Counted from the stretch's first letter, positions 1 through 5,063 are shown. The stretch: DNA of 5,063 bases from Capsulimonas sp. (GCA_025963815.1 JAOQAA010000568.1:1-5063), one strand, 5' to 3'. Notes: generated by a model not told the origin, from the sequence alone. Made by a program: numbers and translations.

Positions 1-81
1 AACATCGCCGTCTTCCTCGCCTCCGACGCCTCCGGATGGCTCACGGGAGAAACGATTCTCGCCGGCGGCGGCATGAGGTAA
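1..81 (+). CDS. Short-chain dehydrogenase/reductase, C-terminal fragment (5' end outside window)
   Basis: The first 26 codons, read in frame 1 up to a TAA, give a peptide beginning NIAVFLASDASGW and ending ETILAGGGMR. This matches the C-terminal signature of classical SDR enzymes (FabG-like: FLASD..s..TG..i.vdGG), in which the last helix and the final Gly-Gly loop close the NAD(P)-binding Rossmann fold. The cofactor motif and the Tyr-Lys catalytic pair lie upstream of the window, so the substrate cannot be told. Known members include 3-oxoacyl-ACP reductases and sugar or steroid dehydrogenases. Since a ketosynthase and a cyclase lie downstream on the same strand, a ketoreductase role in the same pathway is possible, but this is inference. 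A strong hairpin follows the stop by 11 nt. Confidence 0.85.
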   Translation, partial: NIAVFLASDASGWLTGETILAGGGMR

Positions 82-92
82 TCGCGAGCGCA

Positions 93-118
93 CCCTCCGT
101 CTGACTTCAGACGGAGGG
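93..118 (+). terminator. Strong hairpin after the SDR gene, probable terminator without a U-tract
   Basis: CCCTCCGTCTG (93-103) is perfectly complementary to CAGACGGAGGG (108-118), leaving a 4-nt ACTT loop. It begins 11 nt after the SDR stop and precedes an independent promoter, which is the expected place for a terminator. There is no T-run directly after it on the + strand. The A-run at 131-140 would be a T-run on the - strand but lies before the stem in that reading. It may therefore be an atypical terminator or an mRNA 3'-end stabiliser. Confidence 0.5.
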
Positions 119-148
119 GATATCCATTCCAATAAAAAAATAAATCTG

Positions 149-178
149 TTTACAAATTGGCATACATATCGGTATACT
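149..178 (+). promoter_or_regulatory. Predicted sigma-70-type promoter of the toxin-antitoxin module
   Basis: TTTACA (149-154, 5 of 6 to TTGACA) and TATACT (173-178, 5 of 6 to TATAAT) are separated by 18 bp within an AT-rich stretch. A start about 6-8 nt after the -10 box would fall near 184-187, leaving only about a dozen nucleotides of leader, beginning at or beside the AGGAG ribosome site (184-188). The -10 box overlaps the left arm of the inverted repeat at 161-206, so repressor binding should block RNA polymerase. Confidence 0.55.
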
Positions 179-206
179 TGATCAGGAGAATACCGATATG
201 AGTATG
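161..206. promoter_or_regulatory. Inverted-repeat operator overlapping the -10 box and the antitoxin start codon
   Basis: CATATCGGTAT (165-175) is repeated as its exact reverse complement ATACCGATATG (190-200). The second arm ends on the ATG start of the antitoxin. The arms extend outward with CATAC (161-165) and GTATG (202-206) if two extra bases (200-201) are skipped on the right. The centres of the two 11-bp arms are 25 bp apart. Type II antitoxins usually repress their own operon by binding such dyads, so this is probably the site for the antitoxin or the antitoxin-toxin complex. The left arm lies upstream of the predicted transcription start, so a DNA site is more likely than an RNA hairpin. 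Confidence 0.6.
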
Positions 207-440
207 ATTCGAGTAAGCGACAAAGCGCATAGCAGTCTTAAAGAAATGGCGACGGTATCCGGTATGCCCATGCAAACCATTTTGGATACAGCCATCGAAG
301 AACACCGTAAGCGAGTATTTTTGGAAGCGCTGAACGCTGACTTTGCTTCGCTTCGCTCTAATCCCGAAGCATGGAACGATGAAGTAGAGGAGAGAGATCT
401 CTGGGAGCAAACGCTAGGAGATGGGGTGGCTAACGAATGA
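198..440 (+). CDS. Type II antitoxin, ribbon-helix-helix-like, partner of PemK/MazF toxin
   Basis: An 80-residue protein whose role is inferred to be neutralising the toxin encoded directly after it and repressing the shared promoter. The N-terminus (MSMIRVSDKAHSSLKEMA, residues 1-18) has the short strand followed by two helices typical of RHH/CopG-type DNA-binding antitoxins (strand about 3-6, helix A about 8-20, helix B about 24-38 in PMQTILDTAIEEHRKR). The C-terminal half is acidic (EVEERDLWEQ, 62-71), as expected for the disordered segment that wraps around a MazF dimer. AGGAG at 184-188 sits 9 nt before the ATG and supports this start. ATG at 204 is a possible alternative start two codons in. 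The stop overlaps the toxin start as ATGA. The gene is less GC-rich than hemL downstream, which fits a mobile module. The RHH call rests on pattern and context, not on an alignment. Confidence 0.8.
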   Translation: MSMIRVSDKAHSSLKEMATVSGMPMQTILDTAIEEHRKRVFLEALNADFASLRSNPEAWNDEVEERDLWEQTLGDGVANE

Positions 441-787
441 GCCTGCCGTCTTCCCCTAGCCGAGGCGATATTTGGCTGCTTGACCTTGATCCGACGCGTG
501 GTCATGAGCAAGCAGGAACAAGGCCGGCGCTTGTGATCTCCGTGGATCTTTTTAACGCCGGCCCCGCTGGCCTTGTGATCGTTTGCCCGATTACCAGCAA
601 GGCGCGCGGCGTACGCACCCATGTCCCCATCACACCGCCCGAAGGCGGCTTGTCGATGCAAAGTTATGTAAAATGTGAAGACGTACGTTCGGTCTCCCGT
701 GAGTGCTTCGTCCGCAAGTTCGGGACTGTCAACAATACGGCGTTACAAGCGGTCGAAGATCGGCTCCGTATCTTGATGGGATTGTAA
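437..787 (+). CDS. mazF: PemK/MazF family toxin, mRNA interferase
   Basis: A 116-residue protein, normal length for the family. PemK/MazF toxins form dimers that cleave mRNA at short sequence motifs in the cytoplasm and stop growth when the unstable antitoxin is lost. The family pattern is clear: RGDIWLLDLDPTRGHEQ (9-25), then GTRPALVIS (27-35) with the conserved Arg29, VCPITSK (49-55) with the conserved Thr53, and a late SYVKCEDVRSVS strand (76-87) corresponding to the usual v-dqirtid segment. Arg29 and Thr53 correspond to catalytic-region residues of Escherichia coli MazF, so the toxin looks intact. The ATG overlaps the antitoxin stop by 4 nt (ATGA), and GGGGTGG at 423-429 can serve as a ribosome site, so the pair is translationally coupled. 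Cleavage specificity cannot be read from the sequence. The symbol is meant at family level. Confidence 0.93.
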   Translation: MSLPSSPSRGDIWLLDLDPTRGHEQAGTRPALVISVDLFNAGPAGLVIVCPITSKARGVRTHVPITPPEGGLSMQSYVKCEDVRSVSRECFVRKFGTVNNTALQAVEDRLRILMGL

Positions 788-807
788 GCACGGAACTGCG
801 CGCTGGG

Positions 808-813
808 TATAAT
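808..813 (+). promoter_or_regulatory. Consensus -10 box just before hemL, suggesting a leaderless transcript
   Basis: TATAAT at 808-813 matches the -10 consensus at all six positions and ends 6 nt before the ATG at 820. Transcription would start at or within a base or two of the start codon. No Shine-Dalgarno sequence precedes the ATG, which fits leaderless translation. A -35 box is poor: TTGTAA at 782-787 matches 4 of 6 but with a 20-bp gap, and it overlaps the mazF stop. TGGG just before the -10 resembles an extended -10 but is shifted by one base. Confidence 0.55.
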
Positions 814-819
814 ATCCGC

Positions 820-2118
820 ATGTCCCGTAACCATTCCAAATCCGCCGCCCTCTACGCCGAGGCGGTGCAATATATTCCTGGCGGCGTCAACTCTCCCGTG
901 CGTGCGTTCAAAAGTGTCGGCGGCGATCCGCTCTTTATGGAGCGCGGCGTCGGCAGCCATATCTATGATGTGGACGGCAATGGCTATATCGACTATGTGA
1001 TGTCGTGGGGGCCGCTGATCTTCGGGCACGCGGCGCCGAGGATTTTGGAGAAGATTGCCGACGCCGCGTCGCGCGGAACGTCGTTTGGGGCGAGCACGGC
1101 GGCGGAGGTGGCGCTGGCAAAGAGAATCGTCGCTGCTGTACCGAGTATTGAGAAGGTTCGATTGGTCAGCTCAGGAACGGAAGCGGTGATGAGTGCGGTG
1201 CGGGTGGCGCGTGGGTTTACGAAGCGTGATCTGATCATTAAGTTTGAGGGGAATTACCACGGGCACTCGGATGGGTTTCTGGCGAAATCGGGGTCGGGAC
1301 TGGCGACGTTCGGCCTTCCCGACTCGGCGGGGGTGCCGGCGAATTTGACCCGCGATACGATCACTCTTCCTTATAACGACATTGGCGCGTTCCGGGAGGC
1401 GTTTGCGGCGCACAAGGGCGAAGTGGCGTGCGTGATGCTGGAACCCGTTGCGGGCAATATGGGCGTTGTGCCTCCCGTCGCCGGATTTCTGGAGACGCTG
1501 CGTGAGCTGACGGCGGCGGATGGCGCGCTGCTGCTGTTCGATGAAGTCATCTCGGGATTTCGTCTTTCGGTCGGCGGCGCTCAGCAGATGCTGGGCGTCA
1601 CGCCCGACCTAACGACGCTCGGCAAAATCATCGGCGGCGGCTTGCCGCTGGCGGCGTACGGCGGACGGGTGGACATTATGGACGTCGTCTCGCCGGTCGG
1701 GCCAGTCTATCAGGCGGGAACGCTTTCGGGCAACCCGCTGGCGGTCGCAGCAGGCCTGGAGCAGCTGACAATCTTGGAAGAAGGCGGCCCGGAGATGTAC
1801 GATGATCTCACGCGCAAGATCGGACGGCTCGCCACGGCGACGCAGGCCGCCGCCGACCGTGTGGGTGTTCCCGTGCAGATCAATCGCATCGGCTCGATGA
1901 TGACGACGTTCTTCACCGAAACGCCCGTCATGGACTACACGACGGCGAAGACCGCCGATGCCGCGCGCTACGCCAAGCTGTTTCGATCTCTGCTGGAGCA
2001 GGGCGTCTACTTCGCACCTTCGCAGTTCGAAGCGGCGTTTGCGAGCACCGCCCACACGGAAGAGGACCTCGACGCGACGATCGCGGCGGTAGACAAGGCG
2101 TTCGATGGCCTGGTTTGA
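820..2118 (+). CDS. hemL: Glutamate-1-semialdehyde 2,1-aminomutase (HemL)
   Basis: A 432-residue cytoplasmic PLP enzyme that turns glutamate-1-semialdehyde into 5-aminolevulinate, the last step of the C5 route to the tetrapyrrole precursor (heme, cobalamin, chlorophyll). Length is typical. Family landmarks appear in order: PGGVNSPVRAF (20-30), the phosphate-binding SSGTEA (117-122), NYHGHSD (145-151), the lid loop SGSGLATFGLPDSAGVP (157-173) that separates true HemL from other class III aminotransferases, FDEVISGFR (240-248), the PLP lysine Lys269 in LGKIIGGGLP, and YQAGTLSGNP (297-306). The reading frame is open 39 codons further upstream, into mazF, but homology starts at the ATG at 820, and the -10 box at 808-813 agrees with that start. 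The 3' end overlaps the methyltransferase start by 14 nt. Nothing suggests loss of function. Whether this is the only hemL of the genome cannot be seen. Confidence 0.96.
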   Translation: MSRNHSKSAALYAEAVQYIPGGVNSPVRAFKSVGGDPLFMERGVGSHIYDVDGNGYIDYVMSWGPLIFGHAAPRILEKIADAASRGTSFGASTAAEVALAKRIVAAVPSIEKVRLVSSGTEAVMSAVRVARGFTKRDLIIKFEGNYHGHSDGFLAKSGSGLATFGLPDSAGVPANLTRDTITLPYNDIGAFREAFAAHKGEVACVMLEPVAGNMGVVPPVAGFLETLRELTAADGALLLFDEVISGFRLSVGGAQQMLGVTPDLTTLGKIIGGGLPLAAYGGRVDIMDVVSPVGPVYQAGTLSGNPLAVAAGLEQLTILEEGGPEMYDDLTRKIGRLATATQAAADRVGVPVQINRIGSMMTTFFTETPVMDYTTAKTADAARYAKLFRSLLEQGVYFAPSQFEAAFASTAHTEEDLDATIAAVDKAFDGLV

Positions 2119-2830
2119 TATCCCTCGGGTCGATGAACCCGAGGAGATTGACGATCCTAACCAGCCGTTCGATGAAATCGCGGTCTCGATGGGAGACGTC
2201 GCCCGCTCTAATCGATGGTTCGGCGGAACACACGCCGTTGTGAGCCATGTCGCGCGGCTGCTGCGCGGCGCGCCGCGTGGGACGAAAATTCGGGTGCTGG
2301 ACATCGCGACAGGAAGCGGTGACATTCCCCAGGCGCTGATCGCCTGGGGAAAACAGCGCGGGCTGTGCATCACCGCCGTCGGCGTGGACAACATGCCCGC
2401 CATGCTTCGCCTCGCTCAGGAAGCGGCTCCCGAAGTCGGCCTGGTCCAGGCCGACGCCCTTCACCTTCCCTTTCCTCCCTGCTCCTTCGACATCGCCATC
2501 TGCGCCCTGGCGTTCCATCACCTCGGCTTCGAGGCCTCGGCGCAGCTCTTAACCGCCATGGACGCGCTGACAACGCGCGGCTTCATCGTCACGGACCTGC
2601 GGCGAGATAAGCTCTCGCTGATCGGTGTGGATGCCGCCCTGGCGCTCATGCGCTCCCATCCCTTCACCCGCCATGACGGCCCCGCCAGCGTACGCCGCGC
2701 GTTTACGCCACGTGAATACGCCAAAATGATCGCCCTCAGCGGCGTGCAAAACGTCCATATTTCCTCTCATCTGTACTACCGAATGGCGCTCGTGCAAAAC
2801 AAGAGTGGCGAACCTCGGAGATGGGTATAA
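2105..2830 (+). CDS. Class I SAM-dependent methyltransferase
   Basis: A 241-residue Rossmann-fold methyltransferase. The SAM-binding motif I is VLDIATGSGD (64-73), the acidic residue after strand 2 is in VGVDNM (92-97), VQADALHLPF (114-123) supplies the adenine-contacting Asp, and SFDIAICALAFHHL (127-140) is motif II. RGFIVTDLRRDKL (158-170) and the GPAS..RAFTPREY segment (192-205) recall methyltransferases found beside FAD-dependent oxidoreductases and ketosynthases in polyketide-type clusters. This is family memory, not a search result. The substrate is unknown; O- or C-methylation of an acyl or aromatic intermediate is plausible. The ATG lies inside the hemL 3' end (14-nt overlap), with AAGG at 2095-2098 as a modest ribosome site, so translation is likely coupled to hemL. 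The next 175 nt hold a decayed oxidoreductase. Confidence 0.9.
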   Translation: MAWFDIPRVDEPEEIDDPNQPFDEIAVSMGDVARSNRWFGGTHAVVSHVARLLRGAPRGTKIRVLDIATGSGDIPQALIAWGKQRGLCITAVGVDNMPAMLRLAQEAAPEVGLVQADALHLPFPPCSFDIAICALAFHHLGFEASAQLLTAMDALTTRGFIVTDLRRDKLSLIGVDAALALMRSHPFTRHDGPASVRRAFTPREYAKMIALSGVQNVHISSHLYYRMALVQNKSGEPRRWV

Positions 2831-2843
2831 CCATTAAGATCAA

Positions 2844-3005
2844 ATGGAAGCGTTTCTAGCGGAGCGCGGTTACCGAGCCGTGCTAGCTCGACCACGTGCG
2901 ACTCCCGCGCGCCAAACCCCGCGGCGATTACCTCATACACAACCTGCCGCGCTGCGAATGCGGGGCCTGCGCTGCGAACTTTTTGATGAGGGCCATTCCA
3001 CCGTT
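2844..3005 (+). pseudogene. Relic of an FAD-dependent oxidoreductase N-terminus (frameshifted and truncated)
   Basis: No single frame gives a sensible protein here, but pieces from two frames join into one. From 2844 the frame reads EAFLAERGYRAVL. After one extra base near 2886 the next frame reads LDHVRLPRAKPRGDYLIHN (2887-2943). A second shift near 2943 returns to the first frame with PAALRMRGLRCELFDEGHST (2943-3002). This follows the N-terminal pattern of geranylgeranyl-reductase-like FAD oxidoreductases: helix A/strand 2 (..AAFLAERGyrVLLLDr), then the R.P..KpCGdyl motif, then a helix with ..LR.lGl.delfaaGh. The Cys of KPCGDYL is Arg here. The dinucleotide-binding GxGxxG segment before it and the remaining roughly 300 or more residues are missing. 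In related clusters such an oxidoreductase often follows the methyltransferase, so position agrees. The alternative is that the frame open from 2844 is a real N-terminal extension of the SRPBCC protein. Confidence 0.6.
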
Positions 3006-3500
3006 ATGCATACTGAAAACACCGTCTACATTCAAGGCCCCAAAGCGCGCATCTTCGAGCTTGCTTGCAGCACCCAAAATTGGCCCGCGATCCTGCCGCA
3101 TTATCGACGTGTCGATGTTTTGGAGCAGTCTGAGGACGGCCTGCGTAAAGTGGTGAAAATGTCGGCCGTGCGTGATGGATTTTTGCGCCCGGGGGTCAAA
3201 TTCCCTGTCCAGTGGCGCAGCATACAGATCTGCGAACCGAGGCAGGGACGGATCCTATTCAAGCATATTGGCGGAATAGCCACCGGCATGTGGGTCGTCT
3301 GGACGCTGGAGGACGATCCCTGGGGACGCGGCGTTCGCGTCACCATTGGCCACGACCTGACCTATCCTTTTGACTTTCTGAATGGCTGGTTCGCCCGCGA
3401 TGTGGTTGGCGAAGGTTTCGTCCACGCCATCGCGGGCCGCACGCTTCAGACGATCAAGCAGCTCATCGAAAACGAAACACGCCTCATGAGGGCGCAGTAG
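3006..3500 (+). CDS. SRPBCC-family protein, polyketide cyclase/aromatase-like
   Basis: A 164-residue protein of the START/Bet v 1-like fold. It opens with MHTENTVYIQGPKARIFELA (1-20), the usual first strand and helix of cyclase/dehydrase and coenzyme Q-binding relatives. NWPAILPHYRRVDVLE (25-40) follows, then strands at WRSIQICEP (70-78) and GRILFKHIGG (81-90), with TGMWVVWTLEDD (93-104) and RVTIGHDLTYPF (111-122), and ends in a long C-terminal helix (about 135-158) that caps the cavity. Such proteins bind hydrophobic ligands and can direct cyclisation or aromatisation of polyketide chains. Next to a ketosynthase this is a reasonable but unproven role. I chose the ATG at 3006 because the domain starts there; GAGGG at 2988-2992 is a rather distant ribosome site (13 nt). 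An in-frame ATG at 2844 would add 54 residues that I read as oxidoreductase debris. The ketosynthase begins 13 nt after the stop. Confidence 0.85.
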   Translation: MHTENTVYIQGPKARIFELACSTQNWPAILPHYRRVDVLEQSEDGLRKVVKMSAVRDGFLRPGVKFPVQWRSIQICEPRQGRILFKHIGGIATGMWVVWTLEDDPWGRGVRVTIGHDLTYPFDFLNGWFARDVVGEGFVHAIAGRTLQTIKQLIENETRLMRAQ

Positions 3501-3513
3501 ACTGGAATCTTCT

Positions 3514-4764
3514 TTGACACACACATCGCAGCGCCGCGTCGTCGTCACGGGCATCGGCGCGATTACACCCATTGGGATCGGAGTCGAGGGTCTGCGCGCG
3601 GGCTTGCGCGCAGGGCGCTCCGCTGTCACGCCCATCACGCGCTTCGACGCCTCCCCGTTCGTGACACGCATCGCCGCCCAAGTCCCCTCCTTCGATCTGG
3701 CCCCTTATTTAGACGGCAAAAAGCTGAAGCGCCTAGACAAGTTTTCCCAGTACGCCGTCGCATGCGCCAAAATGGCGCTCACCGACGCCCATCTGGACCT
3801 GGGCGCCACAGACCGCGAACGGGTCGGCGTTTGCCTCGGCACAGCCCTTGGCGGCGTCGGTTTTGCCGAAGAGCAATATCCTAACTTTTTGTCACAAGGT
3901 GTACGCGGCGTAAACCCAATGCTGGCGCTCAGCGTTTTTAATGGGGCAGGCTCCTGCAACGTGGCGATCGAGATCGGCGTGACCGGCCCCGCCACCGCGA
4001 ACGGCGACTCCTGCGCCTCCTCTCCGATCGCCATCGGCCGCGCCGTCGATCTGATTCGAGACGGCAGCGCGGACATCATGCTCGCAGGCGGATCGGAAGC
4101 GCCGCTATCCCCCCTCTGCTTCGGCGCCTTCGCGATTATCCGCGCCATGAGCCAGCGAAACGACGATCCCGAGCACGCCTGCCGTCCGTTCGATGCTGAC
4201 CGCGACGGCTTTGTCATGGCCGAAGGGGCCGCGATGCTCGTCCTAGAAGAGTTCGAAAGCGCTAAAGCGCGCGGCGCCAAGATCTCCGGGGAGATACTCG
4301 CCCACGCCTTCACCAACGACGGGTTTCACATGACCCAGCCGCGCCCCGACGGCAAACAGGCCGCGCGCTGCCTTACCCTGGCGCTGGATCGCGCCGGCCT
4401 CAACCCCGATCAGATCGACTACATTAACGCCCACGGCTCCAGCACCCCGCTCAACGACAGCACGGAAACCAGCGCTATCAAGCAAGCCTTCGGCGCGCAC
4501 GCCGGCAAAATCCCGATGAGCAGCACCAAGAGCTTCCATGGCCACGCCCTTGGCGCGACTGGCGCCTGGGAGGCCGCCATCAGCCTGCTGACCCTGCAAG
4601 ACAATTGGGCGCCCCCAACTCTCAACCTCACCCACACCGAACCGAACTGCGATTTGGACTACATTCCTGAGATGGGCGGACGCGAAATCAACGCCAAGCA
4701 TATCCTCTCCAATTCGTTCGGCTTTGGCGGAATTAACGCCTGCTTGGTATTTGGCAAAACCTAG
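3514..4764 (+). CDS. fabF: Beta-ketoacyl-ACP synthase II (FabF/KAS II-like ketosynthase)
   Basis: A 416-residue thiolase-fold condensing enzyme, full length for the family. It extends an acyl chain by decarboxylative condensation with malonyl-ACP in fatty acid or polyketide synthesis. RRVVVTGIGAITPIG (7-21) is the N-terminal signature. The nucleophile is Cys167 in NGDSCASSPIAIG, with His307 in NAHGSSTPLND, Lys339 in SSTKSFHGHALGATG and His344 in the same stretch, so the catalytic set is complete and this is not a chain-length factor. SFGFGGINACLVF (401-413) holds the gatekeeper Phe404, with Ile in place of the usual Thr of GFGGTN. SCAS replaces the common TACA, a small deviation. Homology begins directly after the TTG at 3514 and no nearby ATG or GTG fits, so TTG is the likely start, with TGGA (3503-3506) as a weak ribosome site. 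The cyclase neighbour hints at a specialised rather than housekeeping enzyme. The symbol is meant at family level. Confidence 0.93.
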   Translation: MTHTSQRRVVVTGIGAITPIGIGVEGLRAGLRAGRSAVTPITRFDASPFVTRIAAQVPSFDLAPYLDGKKLKRLDKFSQYAVACAKMALTDAHLDLGATDRERVGVCLGTALGGVGFAEEQYPNFLSQGVRGVNPMLALSVFNGAGSCNVAIEIGVTGPATANGDSCASSPIAIGRAVDLIRDGSADIMLAGGSEAPLSPLCFGAFAIIRAMSQRNDDPEHACRPFDADRDGFVMAEGAAMLVLEEFESAKARGAKISGEILAHAFTNDGFHMTQPRPDGKQAARCLTLALDRAGLNPDQIDYINAHGSSTPLNDSTETSAIKQAFGAHAGKIPMSSTKSFHGHALGATGAWEAAISLLTLQDNWAPPTLNLTHTEPNCDLDYIPEMGGREINAKHILSNSFGFGGINACLVFGKT

Positions 4765-4901
4765 AGTATTTGCCGTATTTTCTCTTAGTCCGGAAAATGG
4801 TTCGTGAATTTCCACAACATTCATGGAATTATAGGATCAGAGGCCGTTATCAACACGCAATTTCACCAGATCGAGTTTGGCTACTGGTAACAACAAATGA
4901 G

Positions 4902-4923
4902 AACATGAAAATATTTTCATGTT
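4902..4923. repeat. Perfect 22-bp palindrome, possible weak terminator or operator
   Basis: The half-site AACATGAAAAT is followed directly by its exact reverse complement. As RNA it would fold into a stem of about 9 bp with a 4-nt loop, and the run of T continues to 4925 on the + strand. This resembles an intrinsic terminator for the operon ending at 4764, but the stem has only two G:C pairs and the U-tract is short. The perfect symmetry equally suits a binding site for a dimeric regulator. Confidence 0.45.
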
Positions 4924-4976
4924 TTGGGACACTTTGATAGTTTTTTGATCTACGCTTCGTATACTCAAAACCGTTA

Positions 4977-5018
4977 GCGATGGTCAACAAAGGGCATCGC
5001 CAGCAAGACCTTTAGTTA
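4977..5018 (+). terminator. Small inverted repeat followed by T-rich sequence, weak terminator candidate
   Basis: GCGATG (4977-4982) pairs with CATCGC (4995-5000) across a 12-nt loop, and a T-rich stretch (about 5011-5024) lies roughly 10 nt further on. The stem is short and the T-run is not adjacent, so this is a weak candidate only. Confidence 0.2.
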
Positions 5019-5063
5019 TTTTTCGTCTCCGCCGCATGGACATTATCATTCTCTCTATTTACA

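Larger units (their letters stand above)
4765..5063. other. AT-rich intergenic region without a convincing gene
   Basis: After the ketosynthase stop the base composition drops to AT-rich and no reading frame on either strand has recognisable protein character. Short open stretches exist (for example 4789-4890 on the + strand) but they show no family pattern or ribosome site. The stretch holds a perfect palindrome (4902-4923), a smaller inverted repeat (4977-5000) followed by T-rich sequence, and a TATACT hexamer at 4960-4965 that lacks a well-spaced -35 box (TTGATA at 4934-4939 is 20 bp away). It most likely contains the end of the upstream operon and the control region of whatever follows. 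Confidence 0.6.

Noticed and set aside
703..819. Upstream extension of the hemL frame by 39 codons
   Set aside because: It overlaps mazF out of frame, shows no HemL homology pattern, and the ATG at 820 matches the family start.
1609..2403. Long open frame on the - strand opposite hemL and the methyltransferase (264 codons)
   Set aside because: Low-complexity, Arg-rich translation without family motifs, antisense to two clearly real genes; typical shadow frame of GC-rich DNA.
3514..3519. TTGACA, a perfect -35 hexamer at the ketosynthase start
   Set aside because: No -10 box follows at a suitable distance, and the hexamer is explained by the TTG start plus the Thr codon.
4243..4824. Open frame on the - strand opposite the ketosynthase (193 codons)
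   Set aside because: It mirrors the ketosynthase coding sequence and shows no recognisable domain.
4789..4890. Small + strand open stretch after the ketosynthase (peptide ending HQIEFGYW)
   Set aside because: Only 33 codons, no ATG, no clear ribosome site and no known family; too little to call a gene.
5036..5063. ATG near the right edge that could begin a new gene
   Set aside because: Only nine codons are visible, with no ribosome site or well-placed promoter.
1..5063. CRISPR array, tRNA, rRNA, riboswitch or insertion sequence
   Set aside because: I saw no spaced direct repeats, cloverleaf-like sequence, transposase motif or terminal repeats in the window.

Overview
The window is bacterial DNA, fairly GC-rich in its coding parts and clearly more AT-rich in the spacers at about 119-197 and 4765-5063. 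Every gene I can support lies on the + strand. The C5-pathway hemL gene argues against an alphaproteobacterial or animal-type (ALA synthase) source. A -10 box placed right against the hemL start recalls lineages where leaderless transcripts are common (Deinococcus, Actinobacteria and some less studied phyla). Gene order and protein style made me think of Armatimonadota, but that is an impression and not something the sequence proves.

Layout: (1) 1-81, the last 26 codons of a short-chain dehydrogenase/reductase, followed by a strong GC-rich hairpin. (2) 149-787, a self-contained type II toxin-antitoxin module: a ribbon-helix-helix-like antitoxin and a PemK/MazF endoribonuclease joined by an ATGA overlap, with a promoter and a long inverted repeat that runs into the antitoxin start codon. 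(3) 820-2118, hemL (glutamate-1-semialdehyde aminomutase), with a perfect TATAAT only 6 nt before its ATG. (4) 2105-2830, a class I SAM-dependent methyltransferase overlapping hemL by 14 nt. (5) About 2844-3005, a short frameshifted relic that I read as the N-terminal part of an FAD-dependent oxidoreductase (geranylgeranyl-reductase-like). (6) 3006-3500, an SRPBCC/polyketide-cyclase-like protein. (7) 3514-4764, a complete beta-ketoacyl-ACP synthase II (FabF-like) with an intact Cys-His-Lys-His active site and a TTG start. (8) 4765-5063, an AT-rich spacer holding a perfect 22-bp palindrome and no convincing gene.

Together the methyltransferase, the oxidoreductase relic, the SRPBCC protein and the ketosynthase look like part of a polyketide- or fatty-acid-like biosynthetic operon. 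The upstream SDR could be a ketoreductase of the same pathway, cut off by the toxin-antitoxin module. No acyl carrier protein, chain-length factor or acyltransferase is visible inside the window, so the product cannot be predicted. The most notable points are the decayed oxidoreductase exactly between methyltransferase and cyclase, the coupling of hemL to this set, and the compact promoter/operator of the toxin-antitoxin module.
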